Of a stretch of 64,000 bases of DNA, positions 39,622 through 48,132 are shown in pieces (positions within the stretch are counted from its first letter, which is position 1; every line of letters begins with the position of its first letter). The notes under the pieces were generated by a model. The model ran no database searches, was not told the DNA's origin, and saw nothing but the letters and a program-made list of their open reading frames with translations. Origin of the DNA: Agrococcus sp. Marseille-P2731 (lineage in GTDB: Bacteria; Actinomycetota; Actinomycetes; Actinomycetales; Microbacteriaceae); assembly GCF_900117395.1 (NCBI RefSeq), contig NZ_FPEG01000001.1:456192-520191 (forward strand). The letters run 5' to 3'. The position numbers and the translations under genes are program-made.

Positions 39622-41909
39622 TGGTGCAGGAGCCCGTGCCTGAGCCCGTGCTGTCGCCAATGCTGTCGCCGAGTGAGACCTCGCCGACCGAGCAGTCGCC
39701 GACCGAGCAGTCCTCAGCCACGACGCCGCCGACCATGCTCGAGCGCTACCGCCTCGCCGCATCCCTCGCGCCCGACCGCCTGCCCGCGCTCATGCACAAC
39801 CGACGCGTCGAGCCGACCTGGCTCGGCGAGGGCGATGCGTTCACCTACACCCGGCAGTGCGAGGACGGCGTCGAGGAGTGCGTGCTCATCGACCCTGTCG
39901 CCGGCACGCGCGCCGTTGCCCCCTCGCTCGCTGCGCTCGGCGTGCGCGAGCCCGACATCGCTGCAGCGCCCGCCGGCGTGCTGCTCGGGCCCGACGGCCG
40001 CGGCCTGCGCCGCCGCGACCACGACCTCTGGCTGCTCGACGGCGACGCCGAGACGCGGCTGACGAGCGACGGCGAGGAGGGCTTCGCGTGGGGAGCGCTG
40101 CCGTCCGACTCCAACATGGTCGTGCCCTTCCGCCGCATGGGCCTCGACCTGCCGCCCGTCGCCACCGTGCACTCGCCCTCCGGTCGGCGCGCGCTCACGA
40201 TGCGCGTCGACGAGCGGCGGATGCGTGTGAAGCACATGGTCGAGAGCGTCGCGCCGGGCGGTGGGGCGCGCCCCGAGTGCCACGAGTGGCGCCTGCAGCT
40301 CGAGGATGAAGGTGCACCGCCGCCGAGCGAGTGCCGGATCCTCGACCTCGACAGCGGCACCGCGGTCGACGTCGACGTGACGGACGAGCTGGGCTCGCGC
40401 GTCGTCGTCAACGGCACGAGCGAGGTCACCTGGTCGGCCGACGAGACGCGCCTCTACCTGCTGCGCTGCGCGCCGGGCGACGCGGGAGCCGTGATCGTCG
40501 AGGTCGACGTGGCGACGGGGCAGCGCCGCGACGCCGTCGTGCTCGATGAAGGGCCGCTCTACGAGCCGAACCAGTTCCTGTACCACCTGCCGCTCGTGCG
40601 GGTGCTGCCGGAGTCGGGCGAGGCGCTGCTGTTCTCGCAGCGCGACGGCTGGGGGCACCTCGCCCTCTACGACCTCGCCAGCGGCGAGTGCCTGCACCGC
40701 GTCACCGACGGCGACATCGTCGTGCGCGACATCCTGCACGTCGACGTCGAGCGCCGCGAGGTCACCTTCGTCGCCGGCGGCGCCGATGACGGCTGGCACC
40801 CGCTGTGGCGCCGCGTCTACCGCGCCGGCCTCGACGGCGGCACGCAGCGACTGCTGACGCCCGAGCCCGCAGACCACGACGTCGCCGGGCCGCAGCCGCA
40901 GTTCTTCCACCTGGTCTTCGGCAAGGGGCGCCCGCCGGTCGAGCCCGTGAGCCCCTCCGGCCGCTTCTTCGTCGACCACGTCTCGACCGTCGACCAGCCG
41001 CCGGTCATCGTGCTGCGCGACGCCGAGCAGGGCGGCCGCATCGTGCTCGAGCTCGAGCGCACCGACGTGCAGCCGCTGCTCGACGCGGGCTACGTCGCCC
41101 CGCGCGCCTTCCGGGCGATCGCCGACGACGGCGTGACCGAGCTCTGGGGTGTCATCGCGATGCCCGAGCATCCGCACGATGCGCAGCGCATCCCGATCGT
41201 CGAGGACGTCTACGCGGGCTTCCAGATCGCGCACGCCCCGCACGCCTACCTCGGCGCGAGCGGCATGTCGAGCCGTCAGGGCAACCTGCCCGCCTACACG
41301 GCGCTCGGCTTCGCCGCCGTGATGGTCGACGGCCGCGGCACCCCCGGCAGGGATCGCGCCTTCCGGCAGTGGACGCACCGCCAGGGCCACACGAGTCGTG
41401 GGCTCGAGGATCACGTGACGGCGATCGCGTCGCTCGCAGATGCCGATCCGCGCCTCGATCGCACGCGCGTCGGCGCCGTCGGCCACTCCTACGGCGGCTA
41501 CAACGCCGCCCGCCTGCTGCTGCGCTTCCCCGACGACTACCGCGCGGCTGTCAGCAGCGCCGGCGTGCACGACCCCGCGAAGATGCGCTTCGGCGCCTGG
41601 GACTGGCACCTGGGTGCGGGGCCCGACCGCGCATCCGCCGAGTACCGCGAGCTGGGCAACCTGCACCTCGCCGACCGGCTCGAGGGAGACCTGCTGATCG
41701 CGTGCGGCGAGATCGACGAGAACGCGACCGTCGACCACTCGCTCGCGCTCGCCCGCGCCCTCATGGATGCTGGCAAGCGCTTCGACCTGCGCATCTGGCC
41801 GGGCGTCGACCACTACCGCATCGACGCCTACGCGCGCATGACCTTCTGGGATCACCTCGTGCGGAGCCTGCTCGACGAGCGGCCGCCGCGGGGCTTCGCG
41901 CCGAGCTGA
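39621..41909 (+). CDS. S9 family peptidase (DPP4/acylaminoacyl-peptidase-like)
   Basis: A 762-residue serine peptidase. The first 35 residues are a Pro/Ser/Thr-rich tail (with PTEQSPTEQSS), then a beta-propeller to about 490, then the hydrolase domain: VMVDGRGTPGRDRAF, nucleophile VGHSYGGYNAARLLL, Asp in CGEIDENATVDHS and His in WPGVDHYRID. The GRGTPG block and GHSYGG are S9B/S9C-like, so it differs from the S9A enzyme upstream in the same run. It probably releases N-terminal dipeptides or acyl amino acids. It is coupled to the DUF885 gene. Confidence 0.87.
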   Translation: MVQEPVPEPVLSPMLSPSETSPTEQSPTEQSSATTPPTMLERYRLAASLAPDRLPALMHNRRVEPTWLGEGDAFTYTRQCEDGVEECVLIDPVAGTRAVAPSLAALGVREPDIAAAPAGVLLGPDGRGLRRRDHDLWLLDGDAETRLTSDGEEGFAWGALPSDSNMVVPFRRMGLDLPPVATVHSPSGRRALTMRVDERRMRVKHMVESVAPGGGARPECHEWRLQLEDEGAPPPSECRILDLDSGTAVDVDVTDELGSRVVVNGTSEVTWSADETRLYLLRCAPGDAGAVIVEVDVATGQRRDAVVLDEGPLYEPNQFLYHLPLVRVLPESGEALLFSQRDGWGHLALYDLASGECLHRVTDGDIVVRDILHVDVERREVTFVAGGADDGWHPLWRRVYRAGLDGGTQRLLTPEPADHDVAGPQPQFFHLVFGKGRPPVEPVSPSGRFFVDHVSTVDQPPVIVLRDAEQGGRIVLELERTDVQPLLDAGYVAPRAFRAIADDGVTELWGVIAMPEHPHDAQRIPIVEDVYAGFQIAHAPHAYLGASGMSSRQGNLPAYTALGFAAVMVDGRGTPGRDRAFRQWTHRQGHTSRGLEDHVTAIASLADADPRLDRTRVGAVGHSYGGYNAARLLLRFPDDYRAAVSSAGVHDPAKMRFGAWDWHLGAGPDRASAEYRELGNLHLADRLEGDLLIACGEIDENATVDHSLALARALMDAGKRFDLRIWPGVDHYRIDAYARMTFWDHLVRSLLDERPPRGFAPS

Positions 41910-41958
41910 CGAGCTGCCGTCCCGCCGGGCGGCCCTGCCGCCGGCCGCCCTGATGCCG

Positions 41959-42014
41959 GACCCCTTGCGCCACGAAGGACCTGGTGCGCAGGGTCGTCAT
42001 TGGCGGGAAGGGTC
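41959..42014. repeat. 56-bp palindromic repeat (family 1, copy 1, degenerate)
   Basis: GACCCCTTGCGCCACGAAGG to AAGGGTC, exactly 56 bases. It has the family core GGACCTGGTGCGCAGGGTC with more mismatches than other copies. It lies in the 136-base gap between the convergent S9 peptidase and DUF4349 genes. Confidence 0.8.
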
Positions 42015-42045
42015 CGCCTTCCGGCTCCATGCTGCGAGGCGGAGG

Positions 42046-43041
42046 TCAGCGCTCCGAGGTCGGTGCTGCTGCGCGGTCGGCGACCGGGTTGACGATAGCC
42101 GCGCCCTGCGCTGCCGCGGCCCGGCCCCCTTCGGTCCGGGACGGCATCCGCTGCATGATGCGGCGCAGCACCAGCCAGGCGATCAGGCCGATCACCGCGA
42201 GCACGACGAGCGCCGGCATCGACTGGCCGAGGCCATAGAGGAAGGTCGCGCCCCAGGCGAGGCAGCCCTGCCAGCCGGCCACGAGGCCATCCCAGAAGCT
42301 CGGCGTGCCGGTCGGTCCCTCCACGGTCGTCGAGCTGATCCGCACCTCGATCGTCGACATCGACACCAGCTCGTCGAGCGCGCGCTGCTGCGACAGCAGG
42401 CTCTCGAGCTCAGAGGTGCGCTGCGTGAGCTGCGCCTCGACCTCGAGCAGCGTCTCGGTGTCGGCGGCAGTGGTGAGCAGCTCGGTGAGTCGCTCGACGG
42501 ATGCGCGGGAGGCATTCACCCGCACCTCGAGATCGCGCACCTGGTTGGTGACCACCTCCTCGCCGAGGTCGAGCGTCGTGACGTCGGCGAGGCCGCGCAG
42601 CGTGTCGAGCATCGCCTCGACCTCGGCGGCCGGCACCCGCACGGTGAGGATCGCCCAGGCGGGCTCGAAGTCGGTCGAGGCACCCTCGGCACGCCGGTCG
42701 ATGGTGCCGCCGCGAGCCTCCGCGGCGTCGCTGACGGCGTCGGCGACCCGCAGCGGCTCGCCAGCCCGCATCTCGACGCTGCCGGTGACGATGACGGCGC
42801 GATCCTCGACGGCCGCGCCGGGGAGGCCAGGGGCGCCCGCCGCGCCGGTGTCGCCCGCGCCGGCGTCCTGCGCGCTCGACTCGGCGTCGCCGCCTGGGGC
42901 CTGCTCGGGGCTCACGCCGCCCCAGTCGGGTGAGGATGCGGATTCGGCCACGCCCGGCCCGCCACCCGTGGCGGTGCAGCCGGCGAGGAGGACGGTGCCG
43001 GCGATCACGATGCCGGCCATCGAGAGGGTTCTGCGGGTCAT
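42046..43041 (-). CDS. DUF4349 lipoprotein with C-terminal membrane helix
   Basis: A 331-residue envelope protein. The signal peptide MTRRTLSMAGIVIAGTVLLAGC carries a lipobox LAGC with Cys22 as lipidation site. A Gly/Ala/Ser-rich linker runs to about 80. The DUF4349 core follows (VEMRAGEPLRVADAVSDAAE, WAILTVRVPAAEVEAMLDTL, DLGEEVVTNQVRDLEVRVNASRAS) and includes a coiled coil at about 170-230. A membrane helix (about 275-297, MPALVVLAVIGLIAWLVL) and a basic tail end the protein. It would span from the outer face with a lipid anchor and a helix. Function of the family is not established. Confidence 0.82.
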   Translation of the reverse strand: MTRRTLSMAGIVIAGTVLLAGCTATGGGPGVAESASSPDWGGVSPEQAPGGDAESSAQDAGAGDTGAAGAPGLPGAAVEDRAVIVTGSVEMRAGEPLRVADAVSDAAEARGGTIDRRAEGASTDFEPAWAILTVRVPAAEVEAMLDTLRGLADVTTLDLGEEVVTNQVRDLEVRVNASRASVERLTELLTTAADTETLLEVEAQLTQRTSELESLLSQQRALDELVSMSTIEVRISSTTVEGPTGTPSFWDGLVAGWQGCLAWGATFLYGLGQSMPALVVLAVIGLIAWLVLRRIMQRMPSRTEGGRAAAAQGAAIVNPVADRAAAPTSER

Positions 43042-43216
43042 GCTTCCAGCGTGCGCGCGAGACGCCCGAAGCACAGCCCAACCTTTGCTGCGACTCGAGC
43101 GTCGGGGTGCCTGGTCCAGCCATGATCGAACTCCTCCGTCCTCCGTGTCGATCGTGCGCGCATCCGCTCGTCATCACTGCGACGAGCCACACCGGCACCC
43201 CACGAGAGGAACGACC

Positions 43217-43798
43217 ATGACCACCATCACCGCCTTCCAGAGCATCACCCTCGACGGCGTCATGCAGGCGCCGGGGCGTCCCGACGAGGACACCCGCGGC
43301 GGCTTCGCGCACGGCGGCTGGGGCAACGGCTACCAGGACGAGGTGTCGATGCAGTTCGCTGCCGAGGGCATGGCCGGCGGCGGCGCGCTGCTCTTCGGCC
43401 GCCGCACCTACGAGGATCTGCTCGGCTTCTGGACGAGCTTCGACCAGCCGAACCCCTTCACCGACGTGCTCGTGCAGTCGACGAAGCACGTCGTGACACG
43501 CGACCGCGAGGCGACCGCCGCCTACCCGAACACCGCGCTGCACGTGGGCGAGGGGGCGCAGACCGTCGCGGCGCTGAAGTCCGAAGGGGGAGAGGACCTC
43601 ACGATCATGGGCAGCGGCGAGCTGACCCGTGCGCTGCACGCGGCCGGACTGATCGACAGCTACGTGCTGCAGGTGCACCCGATCGTGCTCGGCTCGGGCA
43701 CGCGGCTCTTCGGTGAGGGCGACCGCACCGACCTACGGCTCGAGCGCAGCATCCCGACCGGCACGGGCGTGATCATCGCTCAGTACGCTGTGGCCTGA
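43217..43798 (+). CDS. Dihydrofolate reductase-family protein (RibD C-terminal-like)
   Basis: A 193-residue NADPH-binding reductase-like protein: FQSITLDGVMQAPGRPDED, ALLFGRRTYEDLLGFW, LTIMGSGELTRALHAAGLID and LQVHPIVLGSGTRLF, the standard pattern of the small DHFR-like/RibD_C proteins. These are not true folate enzymes as a rule and their substrates are mostly unknown. GAGAGGA provides a good ribosome binding site. It lies 49 bases upstream of the YCII gene; such proteins are often neighbours of ECF42/DGPF pairs. Confidence 0.85.
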   Translation: MTTITAFQSITLDGVMQAPGRPDEDTRGGFAHGGWGNGYQDEVSMQFAAEGMAGGGALLFGRRTYEDLLGFWTSFDQPNPFTDVLVQSTKHVVTRDREATAAYPNTALHVGEGAQTVAALKSEGGEDLTIMGSGELTRALHAAGLIDSYVLQVHPIVLGSGTRLFGEGDRTDLRLERSIPTGTGVIIAQYAVA

Positions 43799-43847
43799 CA
43801 TCGCCGTCTGACTGCGACTGGCGCTGCACGCGAGAGGTGAGGCACCC

Positions 43848-44225
43848 ATGCGCTACACACTGCTGCTGCACTACGAGGAGCACGACACCGAGTCGCTCGG
43901 CGACGAGACCATGGCCGAGGGGCAGGCTGCGTTCGCGAGCTACGCAGCGACACTGCATGCTGCGGGCGTGCTGGTGGCCGCCGAGGTGCTGCAGCCCTCG
44001 ACGGCGAGCACGACGGTGCGGATGCGCGACGGGGCCCTGCAGGTGCAGGACGGCCCGTTCGCCGACACCAAGGAGCAGCTCGGCGGCACGGTCGTGATCG
44101 ACGTGCCAGACCTGGATGCGGCGATCGCCGCCGCGCGCGAAGCGCCGCCCGTGCACTGGGGCACCGTCGAGATCCGCCCGGGCGCCGTGTTCGCGGTGGA
44201 CGGGGTCTGGGTGCCGAACGCATGA
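43848..44225 (+). CDS. YCII/DGPF-domain protein
   Basis: A 125-residue protein with the DGPF signature at residues 68-71 (LQVQDGPFADTKEQLGG) and the usual N terminus MRYTLLLHYEE. DGPF proteins are the standard genomic partners of ECF42 sigma factors. Their stop overlaps the sigma gene by four bases (ATGA). Function within the switch is unknown; a redox or small-molecule sensing role has been suggested for the family. Confidence 0.9.
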   Translation: MRYTLLLHYEEHDTESLGDETMAEGQAAFASYAATLHAAGVLVAAEVLQPSTASTTVRMRDGALQVQDGPFADTKEQLGGTVVIDVPDLDAAIAAAREAPPVHWGTVEIRPGAVFAVDGVWVPNA

Positions 44226-45457
44226 CCGCGGCGGAGGCCCGCGTCGCCGCAGAGCGCGCGGCGCGGGCCTCCTATGGCCGGCTCGTCGCGGTGCTCGCGG
44301 CGTCGACCGGCGACCTCGCGCTGGCCGAGGACGCCCTGGCGAGCGCCTTCGAGCGGGCGCTCACGCGCTGGCCCGTCGACGGCGTGCCCGACAACCCGGA
44401 GGGGTGGCTGCTCACCGTGGCTCGCAACGCCCAGCGCGACGTGTGGAAGTCGTCGGCCGTGCGCGCATCCGCCCCGCTGCTCGAAGCCAGCGCGCACGTC
44501 GACCCGCTCGCCGAGCACGACCCGCTCGCGATCGGCGAGCGGCGACTCGAGCTGCTGTTCGTCTGCGCGCACCCGGCGATCGACGCGGCGGCGCGCACGC
44601 CGCTCATGCTGCAGGCGGCGCTCGGCTTCGATGCCGCCGACATCGCCCGCGCGTTCGCCGTGCCGCCCGCGACGATGGCGCAGCGGCTCGTGCGGGCGAA
44701 GCGGCGCATCAAGGATGCGCGGATCCCGTTCGCCGTGCCCGACCGGCGGGCGATGCCCGAGCGGCTGCCCGCGGTGCTCGAAGCGATCTATGGCTGCGCG
44801 GCGCTGTCGTGGCGGGGCGATGCGGCCTCGCTCGCGGGCGAGGCGCAGTACCTGGCGGTGACGCTCGCGACGATGCTCGAGTGCGAATCGGAGGCGTGGG
44901 GGCTCGCGGCGCTGACGACGCTGATGCTGGCGCGGCGGCTGCCGGGCGCGGGTGGAGCACTGTTCGTGCCGCTCGACGAGCAGGATCCGGCATCGTGGGA
45001 TGCGGCGCTGATCGCCGAGGGGGAGTCGTACCTGCGGCGGGCGTCGGGCGCGGGGATGTCGGGCGCTGCTGCCAGTGGCCGCGCGGCCGCGCCGCCCGGG
45101 CGCTTCCAGCTGGAGGCGGCGATCCAGGCGGTGCACTGCGATCGGGTGCGCACGGGGGTGACTGACTGGGCCGCGCTGCGCGTGCTCTACGCCGCGCTGC
45201 TGGCGGTGGCGCCGAGCCTGGGCGCTCAGGTCGCGGCGGCGGTCGTCGCGGGGCACCTCGACGGGCCGGAGGCTGGCCTCGCGGCACTGCCCGCGGACGC
45301 CAAGGGCTTCCAGCCCTGCTGGGCCGCACGCGCGGCCCTGCTCGCCGCATCGGGGGCGGATGCGTCGGCTGCGTACGAGCGAGCGGCGGCGCTCGCGGGG
45401 GACCCGGCAGTGGCGGCACACCTGCGATCGCGCTCGGGGCAGACGCGTACGCGGTGA
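44222..45457 (+). CDS. ECF42-type RNA polymerase sigma factor with C-terminal extension
   Basis: A 411-residue sigma factor. Region 2 is GRLVAVLAASTGDLALAEDALASAFERALTRWP then WLLTVARNAQRD; region 4 is LMLQAALGFDAADIARAFAVPPATMAQRLVRAKRRIKDA. The long C-terminal part (about 180-411; DUF6596/TPR-like, with ALTTLMLARRLPGAGG and QAVHCDRVRTGVTDWAALRVLYAALLA) marks the ECF42 group, which lacks an anti-sigma factor and uses this extension for control. It is translationally coupled to the DGPF gene. The end abuts a truncated MFS gene on the other strand. Confidence 0.9.
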   Translation: MTAAEARVAAERAARASYGRLVAVLAASTGDLALAEDALASAFERALTRWPVDGVPDNPEGWLLTVARNAQRDVWKSSAVRASAPLLEASAHVDPLAEHDPLAIGERRLELLFVCAHPAIDAAARTPLMLQAALGFDAADIARAFAVPPATMAQRLVRAKRRIKDARIPFAVPDRRAMPERLPAVLEAIYGCAALSWRGDAASLAGEAQYLAVTLATMLECESEAWGLAALTTLMLARRLPGAGGALFVPLDEQDPASWDAALIAEGESYLRRASGAGMSGAAASGRAAAPPGRFQLEAAIQAVHCDRVRTGVTDWAALRVLYAALLAVAPSLGAQVAAAVVAGHLDGPEAGLAALPADAKGFQPCWAARAALLAASGADASAAYERAAALAGDPAVAAHLRSRSGQTRTR

Positions 45458-45469
45458 TGTGTGTACAAA

Positions 45470-46069
45470 AGCGGACGCCGCCTCGGCGCTCGGCTCGACG
45501 CACCCCGCCTCGCGAGGGATCACGAGCGTGAGTACTGCCGCGGCCGCCGAGGTGCCCGCGGTGATGAAGAACACCGCGCTCGGCCCGAGCAGCGCCACGA
45601 ACGTGCCCGCGAGCGCGGGCCCGAGGATCAGCCCGACCGCGGTGAGCGTCTCGCGCACCCCCACCAGGCGATCGAGCGAGACGCCGCTGCGCCGCACCAC
45701 CGACGCCACGGGCACCTCGCGCGCGGTGGCTCCCGGCACATCCCCGAACGCACCGATGATGCCGAGCACCACGAACCACCAGAGCTCGAGCCCCCACAGC
45801 ACGTCGACCACGGGCAGGGCCGCGATGGCACCGGCCGAGATCAGATCGGATGCGACGGAGAGGTTGCGCCGGTTCCACCGGTCGAGCACGAAGCCGGCGA
45901 CCAGCCCGATCAGCACGGCGGGCACCGCCGTCGACGCGGCGATGACCCCCATGCTGAGCGGGCTGCCGGTGACCTGCAGGACGATGAGCGGCAGCGCCAT
46001 CGCGGCGATGCCGTTGCCGAGCAGCGAGAGGAAGTGGGAGCCGAGGTAGGCGATGGCGAGAGGGTGCAT
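45470..46069 (-). pseudogene. MFS transporter, 3'-truncated remnant
   Basis: From ATG 46069 the frame encodes the first half of an MFS permease: HPLAIAYLGSHFLSLLGNGI, FVLDRWNRRNLSVASDL (loop 2-3 signature), FGDVPGATAREVPVASVV and VALLGPSAVFFITAGTSA, about six helices in 195 residues. Homology then stops at about 45480. The open frame continues without a stop codon into the antisense of the sigma factor and YCII genes (to 43940), which is not credible protein. The second six helices are missing. The junction suggests a deletion or insertion that brought the sigma-factor cassette next to a broken transporter. It could still be expressed as a fused, non-functional product. Confidence 0.75.
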
Positions 46070-46122
46070 GCCCCCACTGCACACGCTGACGTCGCGTCGG
46101 GGTCAAGCGGGCGGCCAAGCCC

Positions 46123-47142
46123 CTACTTCCGCGCCTTCGCCTCCGCCTTCGCGGCCTTGAGGGCAGCCCTGGCGGCATCGCGCTCGGCGGTCGCCTCGGC
46201 CTTCGCGTCGATCGCGCGCAGCCGCTCCGTGGCCTTCGCCACCGCATCCGCCGCCTTCGCCTCTGCCTGCCGCAGCTCGATGCGCGCCCGCTCGACGAGC
46301 TTCGCCGCCTCGCGCACCTGCTTGTCGCTCGCGATCGCGGTCGGCAGGGCATGGATCGGGTCGTCCTGCTCGTTGCGCTCGAGCCAGCGCTCGACGCCGT
46401 CGAGCAGGCGCCGGAGGCCGAAGCCGAAGCCCACGTCGGCGTCGGTCTCGCGGTACTCGAAGACGCCGGCGCGCACGGCGGGCGCCAGCAGCGGGAACCG
46501 CTCGTCGGTCACGAGCGCCGGCAGCGCCTGCCGCACCGCGTCGTCGACGGCGGCGTTGCTCGACGCCTTCGCGTAGAGGCCGATGTAGCCGAGCAGCAGC
46601 AGCAGCGTCGGCAGCTTGCCCGCGTCGGGCATGCGCACGCCCTCGAGCGCGGCGAGGCCGTCCTCGATGATCGCGAGCCGGTTGGGGGTCGTGGGCGTCG
46701 ACGACGGCGGCAGGTCGGCCAGCCACGGATGCGCGTCGTAGGTCGTGCGCACGAACATCGCCCACTCGGTGAGGCGCTCGCGCCACGTGCTGCCGGCGCC
46801 CGGCACCGTCACCTCGCTCGCGGTGTCGAACATCAGCAGCAGCAGATCGTCCTTGCCGGTGACGTAGCGGTAGAGGCTCATCGGCGCCGCGTTGAGCTTG
46901 GCCGCCACCTTGCCCATGCTGACCGCATCCAGCCCGTCCGCGTCGGCGAGCTCGATCGCGGCCTCGACGATGCGCTCGGTGCTGAGCTCCCGCTTGGGGC
47001 CGCGGTGCGGCAGCGCGGCGACGCCCCACGTCACCGCGTGGGCGTGGGGGAGGGCGGGGGTGTCGGGATGCTGGTCGGGATCGGCCACGCTGGCGGCGTC
47101 GATCGGCAGGTGCAGGTCGGCCGGGTGTCGAGGGTCGGTCAT
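46123..47142 (-). CDS. TetR/AcrR-family regulator (TetR_C-type, long)
   Basis: A 339-residue regulator. After about 50 unstructured residues the HTH domain reads ELSTERIVEAAIELADADGL then MGKVAAKLNAAPMSLYRYVTGKDDLL. The ligand domain (WAMFVRTTYDAHPWLADLP, LLLLGYIGLYAKASSNA, FGFGLRRLLDGVERWLER) is TetR_C-like. The last 60 residues are a Lys/Ala/Glu-rich single helix (RQAEAKAADAVAKATERLRA), unusual for TetR proteins. Its ATG lies 4 bases after the stop codon of the aldo/keto reductase gene, so it probably controls that gene or is simply cotranscribed. Confidence 0.87.
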   Translation of the reverse strand: MTDPRHPADLHLPIDAASVADPDQHPDTPALPHAHAVTWGVAALPHRGPKRELSTERIVEAAIELADADGLDAVSMGKVAAKLNAAPMSLYRYVTGKDDLLLLMFDTASEVTVPGAGSTWRERLTEWAMFVRTTYDAHPWLADLPPSSTPTTPNRLAIIEDGLAALEGVRMPDAGKLPTLLLLLGYIGLYAKASSNAAVDDAVRQALPALVTDERFPLLAPAVRAGVFEYRETDADVGFGFGLRRLLDGVERWLERNEQDDPIHALPTAIASDKQVREAAKLVERARIELRQAEAKAADAVAKATERLRAIDAKAEATAERDAARAALKAAKAEAKARK

Positions 47143-47146
47143 GCGC

Positions 47147-47977
47147 TCACTGGCGATCGTCGGGGTGCGTGCCGGTGCGCTCGCCGGTCTCGAGCGCGGC
47201 GATCTGCGCCATGTCGTCGTCGGTGAGGCTGAAGCCCTCGACGTCGCGGTTCTCGGCGAGGCGGTGCGGATGCGTCGACTTGGGGATGAGGGCGCCACCG
47301 AGCTGCAGGTGCCAGCGGATGACCGCCTGCGCGGGGCTCACGCCGTGGCGTCCCGCGATCTGCCCGATCGTCGAGTCCTGGAGCACGCGGGCTCGGCCGA
47401 GCGGGCTCCACGCCTGCGTGATGATGCCGTGCTGTGCGTGGAAGGCGCGCAGCGCGTGCTGCGGCAGCCAGGGGTGCGACTCGACCTGATTGATGGCGGG
47501 CGCGACACCGGTCTCGTCGATGAGGCGCTGCACGTGCTGCTCGGTGAAGTTGCTGACGCCGATGGTGCGCACGCGGCCCCCGCGCTGCAGCTCGACGAGC
47601 TCGCGCCAGACGTCGACGTAGCGCTCGCGGGCGGGGCGCGGCCAGTGGATCATGTAGACGTCGATGCGGGTGCCGAGCGCTCGTTCGCTGGCGTCGAAGG
47701 CGCGGCGAGCCGCTTCCGGGGTCTGCTCGGGGTCGCCCCAGAACTTGCTCGTGACCGTCAGCGCTTCGCGGTCGATGCCGTCGTCGACCGCCTGTGCGAG
47801 CGCCGCGCCGAGCGCCGCCTCGTTGCCGTAGAACTCGGCGCCGTCGATGAGTCGGTAGCCCGCCTCGAGCCCGGCCGCGACGACGCGCTCGGTCTCCTCT
47901 GGCGCGACCTTGTACAGCACGAAGCCGAGCGCCGGGATGCTGCCGCTGCCGTCGTCGAGCTCGAGGGTGCGGGGCAT
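47147..47977 (-). CDS. Aldo/keto reductase
   Basis: A 276-residue NADPH-dependent AKR barrel. The catalytic tetrad is visible: Asp and Tyr in LIDGAEFYGNE, Lys in TVTSKFWG, His in VYMIHWPRP. The cofactor loop is LIPKSTHPHRLAENRDV. These enzymes reduce aldehydes and ketones such as methylglyoxal or 2,5-diketo-gluconate. The start at 47977 has a CACAAT box 7 bases upstream. The gene precedes the TetR regulator in a two-gene operon. Confidence 0.9.
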   Translation of the reverse strand: MPRTLELDDGSGSIPALGFVLYKVAPEETERVVAAGLEAGYRLIDGAEFYGNEAALGAALAQAVDDGIDREALTVTSKFWGDPEQTPEAARRAFDASERALGTRIDVYMIHWPRPARERYVDVWRELVELQRGGRVRTIGVSNFTEQHVQRLIDETGVAPAINQVESHPWLPQHALRAFHAQHGIITQAWSPLGRARVLQDSTIGQIAGRHGVSPAQAVIRWHLQLGGALIPKSTHPHRLAENRDVEGFSLTDDDMAQIAALETGERTGTHPDDRQ

Positions 47978-48132
47978 GCCGTCGATTGTGTCAGGCGACG
48001 GACGGGCGCGTGGTGTCGCGGTCGGCTCGCGGCGGCCCGCGACGGCCCGCGGGCGCACCGATGCCGCGGTGATGCTGCCCCGATACGGTGGCGATGCACG
48101 CTCGATCACACCGCTCGGCGATTGGAACCACG

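Noticed and set aside
43940..46084. 714-codon frame beginning with MFS sequence
   Set aside because: Only the first 195 residues have homology. The remainder is antisense to the ECF42 and YCII genes, so it is treated as a truncated MFS gene.
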